Shown here one piece after another: positions 43,763 through 53,492 of a stretch of 64,000 nucleotides of DNA; within the stretch, counting starts at the first letter, position 1, and every line of letters starts with the position of its first letter. Below the pieces are notes generated by a model. It made no database searches, was not told where the DNA came from, and was given only the letters and a program-made list of their open reading frames with translations. The DNA comes from Streptomyces sp. MST-110588 (GTDB taxonomy: Bacteria > Actinomycetota > Actinomycetes > Streptomycetales > Streptomycetaceae): the NCBI RefSeq assembly GCF_022695595.1, contig NZ_CP074380.1, positions 2,659,501 to 2,723,500 on the forward strand. Direction: 5' to 3'. The position numbers and the translations under genes were made by a program.

Positions 43763-46684
43763 TCAACGGCACGCGGAAGTGGACCCACGGGGGCCCTCTG
43801 CCGCGTCCCGCCCACCGCCGGCCGGTCGCCGGTTCCGGAGCCGGGCCTGGACGCGCATCAGCTCCAGACGGGCACCGGCCGCCGCTCCCCAGTCCGCGTT
43901 GCGCTCGTACGCGGTGATCGCCTCCCGCAGTATCAGCCGGCCGACCGGGACCCGGCCGAGTTCGGCGTCCGCCAGCCCCGTGCAGGGCGGCCTCCGGGGC
44001 ACGGCCGCCGGGTCGCACCGCGCGCGTACGTGCTGGAGGACATCCGACAGGATGTCCTCGGCCTGCTGGAAGCATCCCTGCTCCTGCAGGAGGCTGCCTC
44101 GCACGTAGCGGGCTTCCGCCTCCACCTGCCAGCAACCGGTGGCACGGCACAGTTCCAGGGCTTCGTCCAGGTGACGGTGCGCGGTCCGCGGGTCGTTCCG
44201 GTCGCTCGCCCCACGTGCCATGTGGATCAGGACGCGGGCCGCGCCGGCACGGTCACCGACGTGACGGAAATCCTCCAGGGCGGCGGAGAACCCGGCCGCC
44301 GCCGTCCCGGTGTCCCCCCGCCGTTGTTCCAGCAGCGCCAGTGCGCACCGCGTCAGAGCCCGTGCGTGTATACCGCCGATTTCCTCGAAGAGTTCCAGGG
44401 CCGACACCAACTGCTGCTCGGCCGCGTCCGTCTGGCCTCGCCTCAGGTGGAGCAAGCCCATGGAGTACATCAGCGCGGCGTGTCCACGACGCAGCCCCTT
44501 CGCCCAGACCCTTTCGATCGTCTCCAGATGGGTTCGTTCCCAGTCGTCGAAGTAGCGCCGGTCCTCGAAGAGCGGCACCAGACCGACGGCGAGTTCCCAG
44601 CTCGCTTCCTCGTGACCGTGGGCCGCGGCGAGCGCTATGGCGGAGTACAGATTGGCCCGCTCGGAATCGAGCCAGTCGAGCGGGTCGACGAGGAGCCGTT
44701 CGAGGGCGTCCGGCGGCACCGGCCGACGTGGTGACCTTCCGCGCAGTACGGTGAAGTCCCCGTGGGAAATCCTCCGGTGCAGCTCGTCCATCGCGGTCAG
44801 CCAGCAGCCGACCACCCGGCCGATGGCCGCGTGCAGGGTCGCGGCATCCTCCCGCCTTTCCAGTTCCTCGCGGGCGAACAGCCGGACCAGCCCCGGCATC
44901 TTGTAGTAGGGACTGCCGATCCGGTCGATGCCGACCGTTTCGAGCACCTGGGCGTCGACCAGTGTTTCGAGCAGGTCACCCGCGCGGTAAAGGTCGACGT
45001 CCAGCAGTTCACCCGCCTCCCACACCCCTGTCGTCGGCCCTTCCACGAGGCTGAGGAGCCGCAGCAGTCTGCGGGCTTCCCCCTCAAGTCCGCCGTACGT
45101 CGCGGACAGCCGCGTTCGCAGGGCCAGGTCGCCGTGCGCCAGCTCGTCCAGCCTCCGGTGTTCCGGCGACAGACGACCGGCCATCCACGCCAGCGACCAG
45201 TGCGGACGGGCGGCCAGCCGGGCGCCCACGATGCGCAGGGCCAGCGGCGACCGGCCGACCAGACGGCACAGCCTTTCGGCCTCCTTCGGCTCGCGGGAGA
45301 CCCGGTGTTCCCCGATGTCCCGCGCCAGCATCCCGAGCGCTTCGGTGTCGTCAAAAACATCCACGGTGAAGGACTGGGAGCCGGGGAGGCCCACGACCCG
45401 CGGACTTCCCGTGATCAGTACGGCGCACGAGTCGTCGTCGGGCAGCAGATGGCGCAACTGGTGCTCGCCGGTGACGTCGTCCAGCACCATCAGGATCCGC
45501 TTGCCGGCCGTCAGCCGACGGAACATTTCCGCCCGCTCACCCACCGTGGCCGGCAGTGAGGCCGCCGGCACACCCAGTGTCTCCAGGAACCGTGCGAGTA
45601 CCTCCTCAGGTGGCTGCGGCTGCCCGTGGGAGCCGCCGAGACGGCAGTGCAGCCGACCGTCGGGGAACCTGTCGGCCAGCCGGTGCGCGATGTGCAGCGC
45701 CAGCGTGCTCTTCCCCACCCCCAGCGGTCCCGTCAGCACCACCGCGCGCAGGCCCCGTCCGCCGTCGCCGCCCAGCAGTCGCGTGATCCGATCGACCAGT
45801 TCCGTGCGGCCGATGAACTCCTCGCACTCGGGCGGGAGCTGGGCGGGGCCGTTGCATTCGCCCCGCGCCGGCGCTTCTTGGTGTTCCTGGGCCCTGGCAG
45901 GGGGAGACGGAGGCGCCTGCAAAGTGGCGTCGCCCGACAGGATGGCCCGTTCCAGACGCTTGAGTTCCTCCCCCGGCTCCAGGCCCAGCTCAGTGACCGA
46001 CAGCCGCCGCCCGGCACGGTAGACGTCCAGGGCCTCCGCCTGCCGGCCGGAGCGGTACAGAGCGAGCATCAGCAGACGGCGCATCCCTTCCCGCAGTGGG
46101 TGTTCCTGGACCAGGGCATGCAGTTCCCCGACCATCTTGTGATGCCGGCCGGCCTGCAACTGGAGTTCCGCGTAGGTCTCCAGGGCCCACAGCCGGCTCT
46201 CTTCCATCTGCGACACCTTCGACCGCAGTTTTTCGCTGCTGGTACCGCTCAAAGCCCGGCCACGCCACAGGCCGATGGCTTTGTACAAAACCTTCCGCGC
46301 CTCGTCGGTACGCCCTTCGCGGATGAGCACGCTCGACTCCGCGATTTTCTTCGTGAACACTTTGCTGTCCAGGTGACCATCGGCGACGACGATCATGTAG
46401 CCGGGTTCCCGTGTGACGATCGCCGCTCCTTGACCGATTCCCGCGAGAACACTCCGCAAGGCGGAAACACAGGTCTGTATCTGCGTGCGGGCGGTATTCG
46501 GCGGATTTGCCCCCCAGACGGCGTCGATGAGGAATTCGGTACTGACGACCCTGTTGGCCTCCAGAAGCAGGGCCCCCAATACCACCTGCTGACGACCCCG
46601 CGGTAATCGGCATGCCCGCATGTCATGGCCGACGACCTCCAGTGGGCCGAGAATTCGATAGTGAACGATTCCCTTCGCCACCAC
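43763..46684 (-). CDS. AfsR/SARP-family pathway activator
   Basis: 973 aa from GTG 46684 (AAGGGGG upstream; GTG 46681 is equivalent). Residues 1-100 form the OmpR-type winged helix and 100-250 the BTAD, together the SARP core. An NB-ARC ATPase domain follows (about 290-570) with Walker A GPLGVGKST and Walker B ILMVLDD, then TPR-like helices (640-930). Such proteins bind direct repeats and switch on antibiotic genes. Codon 27 is TTA (46604-46606), so translation should need the bldA leucyl-tRNA and couple the cluster to development. It is the only regulator within the cluster and lies upstream on the same strand. Confidence 0.92.
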   Translation of the reverse strand: MVAKGIVHYRILGPLEVVGHDMRACRLPRGRQQVVLGALLLEANRVVSTEFLIDAVWGANPPNTARTQIQTCVSALRSVLAGIGQGAAIVTREPGYMIVVADGHLDSKVFTKKIAESSVLIREGRTDEARKVLYKAIGLWRGRALSGTSSEKLRSKVSQMEESRLWALETYAELQLQAGRHHKMVGELHALVQEHPLREGMRRLLMLALYRSGRQAEALDVYRAGRRLSVTELGLEPGEELKRLERAILSGDATLQAPPSPPARAQEHQEAPARGECNGPAQLPPECEEFIGRTELVDRITRLLGGDGGRGLRAVVLTGPLGVGKSTLALHIAHRLADRFPDGRLHCRLGGSHGQPQPPEEVLARFLETLGVPAASLPATVGERAEMFRRLTAGKRILMVLDDVTGEHQLRHLLPDDDSCAVLITGSPRVVGLPGSQSFTVDVFDDTEALGMLARDIGEHRVSREPKEAERLCRLVGRSPLALRIVGARLAARPHWSLAWMAGRLSPEHRRLDELAHGDLALRTRLSATYGGLEGEARRLLRLLSLVEGPTTGVWEAGELLDVDLYRAGDLLETLVDAQVLETVGIDRIGSPYYKMPGLVRLFAREELERREDAATLHAAIGRVVGCWLTAMDELHRRISHGDFTVLRGRSPRRPVPPDALERLLVDPLDWLDSERANLYSAIALAAAHGHEEASWELAVGLVPLFEDRRYFDDWERTHLETIERVWAKGLRRGHAALMYSMGLLHLRRGQTDAAEQQLVSALELFEEIGGIHARALTRCALALLEQRRGDTGTAAAGFSAALEDFRHVGDRAGAARVLIHMARGASDRNDPRTAHRHLDEALELCRATGCWQVEAEARYVRGSLLQEQGCFQQAEDILSDVLQHVRARCDPAAVPRRPPCTGLADAELGRVPVGRLILREAITAYERNADWGAAAGARLELMRVQARLRNRRPAGGGRDAAEGPRGSTSACR

Positions 46685-46953
46685 GGGGACCCCCTTGAGT
46701 GAAATGCAAACAGCGAAGACTCGTCGGCGCAGTCTCTTCAGCCCATGCGGAAATTCTGGTGCACAGCGACAGAACCAGCCCACCGATGCACCGCGCACAT
46801 CCCGTACGGGAACCCCTTCACCGACAACCTCCGCCTGGCGATGAACTGCGAAAAGACTTTGACATCGGCCCTGGTCCCCGTCAACGCTTTCCTTTTGCAA
46901 CCGCCTGCGGACAGTCTCGGCACCCGAGGCCCCGGCGTCCTCCGGGTACGCCG
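46685..46953 (-). promoter_or_regulatory. Promoter/leader region of the SARP gene
   Basis: About 270 nt between the typA terminator and the SARP start, with AT-richer patches near 46700-46760 and 46850-46900. No gene is evident. Direct promoter elements could not be fixed. Confidence 0.35.
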
Positions 46954-46986
46954 ACGCCCCTTCGGGCACAGGGCTCGAAGGGGCGT
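46954..46986 (-). terminator. Terminator of typA, edge of the biosynthetic cluster
   Basis: Perfect 11-bp arms ACGCCCCTTCG (46954-46964) and CGAAGGGGCGT (46976-46986) with an 11-nt loop, 54 nt after the typA stop. Confidence 0.8.
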
Positions 46987-47039
46987 TCGTTCAGCCGTGG
47001 AACGGGACGCGGTATTCAGGATTTACGGCGATACCCTGG

Positions 47040-48944
<1,905 letters not shown>

Positions 48945-49116
48945 ACTGGCGGCGCTTCTCCCGGAATCGTGGATGGCGGCACGTACGGTCCGGTACGCCC
49001 GCCCGCCGGGCATGAGGACGCCACGGCCTTATCCCATGGTACGGGTCCGGGGCGACCACGGCCGCCCCAGCCCGCTCACACCCTGCCTGACCTGCTCTTT
49101 CTCGTGCCGGTTGGGG

Positions 49117-51630
49117 TTATTTCCGGTAGCCGATGTCCTGGTAGCGGGGGGTGGCGAAGCCGAAGGCACCCGCGTTGGCCAGTCCTTCCCGGGCCGCGAC
49201 CAGCTCCGGGCGCTGATACAGGGGGATCGATCCGGCGGCGGCCCAGATACGGGCGTCCGCACGGTCCACCAGCTCCCGGGAGGCGTCCGGGTCCAGTTCG
49301 GCGGCGGCCTGGTCGAAGAGCTGGTCGATGTGGTCGGTCCCGACCCGGGTGTAGTTCTGCTCGACGGTGAGCAGGCCGTCGGGGGCCGGCCGCGGCTTGG
49401 CGTAGACGGGGCGGGCGTCGGTGGCGGGGTAGGCGGAGCCGGGCCAGGTGTAGAGCGCCAGGTCGTAGTCGCCGGAGGAGATGTGGTCCTGGAAGTAGCT
49501 CTGGTCGGCGACCTTCTGGACCGTGGTCCGTACGCCGATCTTCTCCAGCATCGCCGAGATGCGCTCGCCGACCGCGCGCACCTGCTCGGAGCCGGGGCCG
49601 TCGGGGAGCACGAAGCGCAGGACGAGCGGCCGGCCGTCCTTCTTGACGGCGGCGGGGCGGGCACCGCGCGCCGCGGCGCCGGCCGCCGCCGGGTGCCGCT
49701 GCTGGCCGCCGCGGTGGGCGTGTGCGTCCGCGCGGGAGGCGGGTGAGCCTTCTCCGGCGGGCCCGGCGGGCCCGGCGGCAGCGGGCGGCGGAGCGGCGGG
49801 CTTCGGAGCGGCGGGCTTCGGTACGGCTCCCCGTGCGCCCGCCGGGACCGCCGAGACCGTGTCGGGGGCCCCGAGCGCCTGTGCCGCCTCGATCCGTACG
49901 GCGGCCCGCGCCGCCCGTGCCGCCCGCCTCTTGTACTTCACGTACTTCCGGTACGCCGTACTGTCCCGGTCCCCGTGGGCCCTGCGCTTCTGCTTGCGCG
50001 CGGCCTTCCGGTAGAGCCCGGCGCTCTGCCGCAGCAGCGCGGCCCGCTGGGTCGCGGCGGTGCTCCGTACGGCCGCGGACAGCGGCGCCGGGCCGGCCGC
50101 GCGCCCCGGGTCCGGGGCGTTCTGGTCCGCGGCGGCCTCCCGGTTGTCCGCGCTCGCCTCGGCCCGGGCACCGGCGGCATCGCTGTGGGCGCCCTTGCCG
50201 CCGCCGGGCCGGCCGGCCTCCTGGGCGTCCGCCTTCCCGCCGGACGCCTGCGGGGACCTCGGGGTCCGCGGGCTCTCCTGCGCGCCGCCCACCGGCCGCC
50301 AGCCCGCGTCGGCCAGCAGTGCCCGCGCGGCCACGGTGTCCTGCTCCCCCAGCGCCGCGCTGTGGTCCGCGTACCCCTCCTGCCCGGCCATCAGCAGATG
50401 GCTGCCGAGCGGCTCGGCCGGCAGCCCGAGCGGCTTGAGTACGGAGGCGGCCAGCGCCTTGCGGTCGATGGCGCGGGCCACCGCCCGGCGGACCCGCTCG
50501 TCGGCGAGCGGTCCGCTGCCGCCGTTGACGGCGAGCTGGGTGTAGGCGGGCTCCAGGGCCTTGCGGACGGTGTAGCGGCGGAGGCCGTCCCGCTCCGCCG
50601 CGCGCCGGCCCTCCCCCAAGCCCGCTCCTTCGGCCCCGGGCCGGGTGCCGGAGCCCCGCGTACGGGAGCCCCGGGCGCCGGACTCCTGTGGGCCGGGATT
50701 CCCGGAGCCGGAACCCGGCGAGCCGGACGGCGGGGGCCGCCGCGCCTCGGCGATCCGCCGGGCGGCCATCGCGTCGACGCCCGCCAGGTCGATGCTCCCG
50801 TCGGCCAGCGCGGCGGCCCGCTTCCCGCGCGGCAGCGCCGCCAGCACGATCCGGTCCAGCCGGGCCCGCTCGCCCCACCACTTCGGATTGCGTACGAGCG
50901 TGACCGTGCCGCGCGCCGCGTCCCGCCCGTGCAGGGTGAACGGGCCCGCGTCGGCGACCAGTTGTTCGCGGGCGCCGTCGTTGAAGGCGTTCGCCCGGCC
51001 CATCACGCTCTTCGGGTACAGCGGCGTGAACAGGGACTCCCAGTCCGCGTACGACGCCCCGAAGGTGACCTCGACCTCGTGGGGGCCGGCTCCCCGCTCG
51101 ACCTTGGCGATCCGGTTGTAGCCCGCGTTGCGCGCGGTCCAGTACGCGTTGTCCTTGCCGCGCAGCGCGTTCCACTGCGCGGCGAAGTCCTCCACGCCGA
51201 TCGGCCGGCCGTCGCTCCAGCGCGCCTTGGGGTTGATCCGGTACCGCACGACCTGCCGCGGGTCGCGCTCGACGACGTCCGCGGCGTCGAGGTAGTCGGG
51301 GTTGCGCTGCGGGGTGCCCCGGGCGTCGAGGGTGAACAGCGCGGGCAGTACGGCGCCGGTGACCCGCGCGGTGTTCGCGTCGGCGTCGGCCTGGAAGACG
51401 TTGAGGGTGCCCGGCATCGCGTCCATCGCCCAGCGCAGCGTGCCGCCCTCGCGCAGCCCGTCCCGGGGCGTGCCGGCGATGTCCTGCGAGACGGGGCCGG
51501 ACGTCTGCGCGTCGCTCCCCGGGCCACAGCCCGCCAGTACGGGCAGCGGGAGCAGCGCCCCCGCCGCGATGAGGGCGGCGCGGCGGCGCCTGCGGCCCGC
51601 CGCGCCGGCCGGGCTGTCGTGGTCGGTCAT
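49117..51630 (-). CDS. ABC transporter family 5 substrate-binding lipoprotein with large low-complexity insertions
   Basis: 837 aa, about 250 longer than usual. Lipobox LAGC (Cys 35) follows a twin Arg-rich start. Family 5 segments are clear at the N-terminal side (GGTLRWAMDAMPGTLN, ARWSDGRPIGVEDFAAQWNAL) and C-terminal side (GDYDLALYTWPGSAYPATD). Two insertions interrupt the fold: one of about 50 Gly/Ser/Arg/Pro-rich residues near 305-355, and one of about 190 Ala/Pro/Arg/Lys-rich residues near 460-655. No permease or ATPase gene is adjacent. GGAGGG precedes ATG 51630. A small hairpin (49049-49068) lies downstream. Confidence 0.88.
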   Translation of the reverse strand: MTDHDSPAGAAGRRRRRAALIAAGALLPLPVLAGCGPGSDAQTSGPVSQDIAGTPRDGLREGGTLRWAMDAMPGTLNVFQADADANTARVTGAVLPALFTLDARGTPQRNPDYLDAADVVERDPRQVVRYRINPKARWSDGRPIGVEDFAAQWNALRGKDNAYWTARNAGYNRIAKVERGAGPHEVEVTFGASYADWESLFTPLYPKSVMGRANAFNDGAREQLVADAGPFTLHGRDAARGTVTLVRNPKWWGERARLDRIVLAALPRGKRAAALADGSIDLAGVDAMAARRIAEARRPPPSGSPGSGSGNPGPQESGARGSRTRGSGTRPGAEGAGLGEGRRAAERDGLRRYTVRKALEPAYTQLAVNGGSGPLADERVRRAVARAIDRKALAASVLKPLGLPAEPLGSHLLMAGQEGYADHSAALGEQDTVAARALLADAGWRPVGGAQESPRTPRSPQASGGKADAQEAGRPGGGKGAHSDAAGARAEASADNREAAADQNAPDPGRAAGPAPLSAAVRSTAATQRAALLRQSAGLYRKAARKQKRRAHGDRDSTAYRKYVKYKRRAARAARAAVRIEAAQALGAPDTVSAVPAGARGAVPKPAAPKPAAPPPAAAGPAGPAGEGSPASRADAHAHRGGQQRHPAAAGAAARGARPAAVKKDGRPLVLRFVLPDGPGSEQVRAVGERISAMLEKIGVRTTVQKVADQSYFQDHISSGDYDLALYTWPGSAYPATDARPVYAKPRPAPDGLLTVEQNYTRVGTDHIDQLFDQAAAELDPDASRELVDRADARIWAAAGSIPLYQRPELVAAREGLANAGAFGFATPRYQDIGYRK

Positions 51631-52046
51631 GGCTGTTCCCTCCGGGGCTCGCCCGTGCCGCGCCGCCGCCTTTGTCCGCGGATCACCTTCGGCCGACTTT
51701 GCGGCTCATCACATCTATGCCTCCACCACTGAAGGGGACCGACCGGGGCGCGGCCCGCCGACACGTCGGGCGCCGCCCCAAGGCCACCCGCCCGGCCCAA
51801 CGAGCCGCCCGGCAGGCACGTACGGCCCCCGGACGTGCACGGCAGCGCCCCGCCACCGCCACCCGTACACGCGCCCGAACGTCCGGCAGGGCATGCGAAG
51901 GACACCCGGACAGGCGCCATGTACCCACCGAAATGCGCCGGTCCGGTTCCGCAATCGCGGCGGATCCCTTCCCAACCGCGACTGTGACGCGCGACACTCG
52001 CAGGCGCATGAGATGGCCGACCACGCCCGCGGAGGTGAGGCAAGTC
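51631..52046. promoter_or_regulatory. Divergent promoter region, no gene seen
   Basis: 416 nt between the binding-protein start (-) and the small gene at 52047 (+). It must hold two divergent promoters. An AT-richer spot lies near 51700-51725. Long frames across it have no recognisable domains. Confidence 0.35.
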
Positions 52047-52409
52047 ATGTCCCTCAAAGACGATTTGACGGCTGCTCAGCAAAGCCTGGAAGACCTGGTG
52101 CGGTCGGTGGGACGGCTGGAGCAGCAGGTCGGCGGCGGGCTGGAGATCCGCCGCGTACGCAGCGACACCGACCATCTGCGCGAGAGCCTGGAGCTGCTGC
52201 GGGAGGGCACCTCGGACGCCCCCGCCGCACGGTCCGCCGACCCCGCTCCGCGCCTGGCGTCCGCCCCGGGTTTCGGCGCCGGCCACCGTCCGGCCGCCGG
52301 CCCCGCCGCCGTCGAGATGGTCACGATCCCGGACACGCCCTACGACGCCGCACTGTGGCGGGACGCGGAGGACGAGGGCCTGGGCGCACGCGACCGCCGG
52401 GCGCCGTAA
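52047..52409 (+). CDS. Small conserved-type hypothetical protein with N-terminal coiled coil
   Basis: 120 aa from ATG 52047 with GGAGGTGAGG upstream. Residues 2-60 form a likely amphipathic coiled coil (LEDLVRSVGRLEQQV, LRESLELLREG). The middle is Ala/Pro-rich and the C-terminus acidic (DTPYDAALWRDAEDEGLG). I do not recognise the family. Its position between a divergent binding protein and the sdh operon gives no functional clue. Confidence 0.65.
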   Translation: MSLKDDLTAAQQSLEDLVRSVGRLEQQVGGGLEIRRVRSDTDHLRESLELLREGTSDAPAARSADPAPRLASAPGFGAGHRPAAGPAAVEMVTIPDTPYDAALWRDAEDEGLGARDRRAP

Positions 52410-52455
52410 GAGCCCCGTACGTCCGCCGGGCGCCGTGAGCCGAAGCGACAACCCT

Positions 52456-52555
52456 CACGAGACCGCACGAGACCATGCGAGACCGCGCGAGACCGTATGA
52501 AACTGCACGAAGCGGCGCGAAACGGTGTGAGACCGCACGAGACCGTACGAGACCG
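52456..52555. repeat. Array of ten 10-bp tandem repeats upstream of the sdh operon
   Basis: Ten consecutive decamers with consensus CACGAGACCG (variants TGCGAGACCG, CGCGAGACCG, TACGAGACCG; three middle units diverge as TATGAAACTG, CACGAAGCGG and CGCGAAACGG). The period equals about one helical turn, so each unit presents the same face of the DNA. The array ends about 108 nt before the sdhC-like start. Confidence 0.85.
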
Positions 52556-52663
52556 CAGGACAAGCACCGCCGACCGCACGCGAAGCCCGGCCGCGCGGCC
52601 CGCCCCGCGCCCCGCCGCCCCGCCGCCCTGCCCCCTACGGACAGCCGTCTACGGAGACCGACG

Positions 52664-53491
52664 TTGGCAACTGGCACCGAACCCCGACCACAGGCGGGCG
52701 CGACCGGCGTGCACGACGCGTCGCGTGCCGCCATCCCCGACCGCCATCTGCGGACCGACCGCTGGTGGCTGGCCCCGGCCTGTACGACCGCGGGCCTGCT
52801 CGCCTTCGTCGTCTACTCGACCTGGCGGGCGTTCGCGAACGCGGACTACTACAGCGCCCCCTACGTCTCGCCGTTCTACTCGCCCTGCCTGTCCGAGAAC
52901 TGCCGCGCCATGCGCGGCGGCCCCAACTGGGAGGTCTTCGGGAGCTGGTGGGGCCTGTCACCCGCCCTGCTGATCCTGATCTTCCCGCTGGGCTTCCGGC
53001 TGACCTGCTACTACTACCGCAAGGCGTATTACCGCGGCTTCTGGGCCTCCCCGCCGGCCTGTGCGGTCGCCGAGCCGCACCGCAAGTACACCGGCGAGAC
53101 CCGCTTCCCGCTGATCCTCCAGAACATCCACCGCTATTTCTTCTACTTCGCGGTGCTGGTCGCCGGCGTCCTGACGTACGACACCGTGCTCACCTTCCGC
53201 GACGAGCACTACGAGTGGGGCCACATGGGTCTGGGCTCCCTGATCTTCCTGGTCAACATCGTGCTGATCTGGGCGTACACCATCTCCTGCCACTCCTGCC
53301 GGCACATCGTCGGCGGCCGGCTGCGGCACTTCTCCAAGCACCCGGTGCGCTACCGCCTGTGGGGCTGGGTGAGCAGGCTCAACGCGCGCCACATGCTGCT
53401 GGCGTGGGTCTCCCTGGTGAGCGTGGCGCTCGCCGACTTCTACGTCTTCCTCCTGGCGAGCGGCGCCTTCGACGATCCGAGGTTCTTCTGA
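52664..53491 (+). CDS. Succinate dehydrogenase membrane anchor subunit (SdhC-like, five TM)
   Basis: 275 aa from TTG 52664 (GGAG 7 nt upstream); the frame is open further upstream but covers the decamer repeats. Five membrane segments are predicted (about residues 35-55, 95-115, 150-172, 190-210, 245-265). Cys/His-rich sites are PCLSENC in the first outer loop and SCHSCRH after segment four. Histidines in NIHRYFFYF could lie near quinone or heme. The layout matches actinobacterial SDH1-type anchors, in which the membrane subunit is larger than usual. It sits 1 nt before the flavoprotein gene and would bind the complex to the membrane and reduce menaquinone. Confidence 0.85.
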   Translation: MATGTEPRPQAGATGVHDASRAAIPDRHLRTDRWWLAPACTTAGLLAFVVYSTWRAFANADYYSAPYVSPFYSPCLSENCRAMRGGPNWEVFGSWWGLSPALLILIFPLGFRLTCYYYRKAYYRGFWASPPACAVAEPHRKYTGETRFPLILQNIHRYFFYFAVLVAGVLTYDTVLTFRDEHYEWGHMGLGSLIFLVNIVLIWAYTISCHSCRHIVGGRLRHFSKHPVRYRLWGWVSRLNARHMLLAWVSLVSVALADFYVFLLASGAFDDPRFF

Positions 53492-53492
53492 C

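Larger units (their letters stand above)
22148..46684 (-). other. NRPS/PKS hybrid biosynthetic gene cluster with FkbH and KAS III
   Basis: Sixteen genes or gene remnants on one strand, many overlapping by 4-14 nt, bounded by the terminator at 22096-22139 and by the typA terminator at 46954-46986. Parts: SARP activator, two A-T proteins, T-C protein, KS, T-C-T-E protein, KAS III, FkbH, ACP, ATP-grasp, P450, MFS exporter, two type II thioesterases and an M28 peptidase. No 4'-phosphopantetheinyl transferase and no intact AT domain is inside. TTA codons occur in four genes. Confidence 0.9.
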
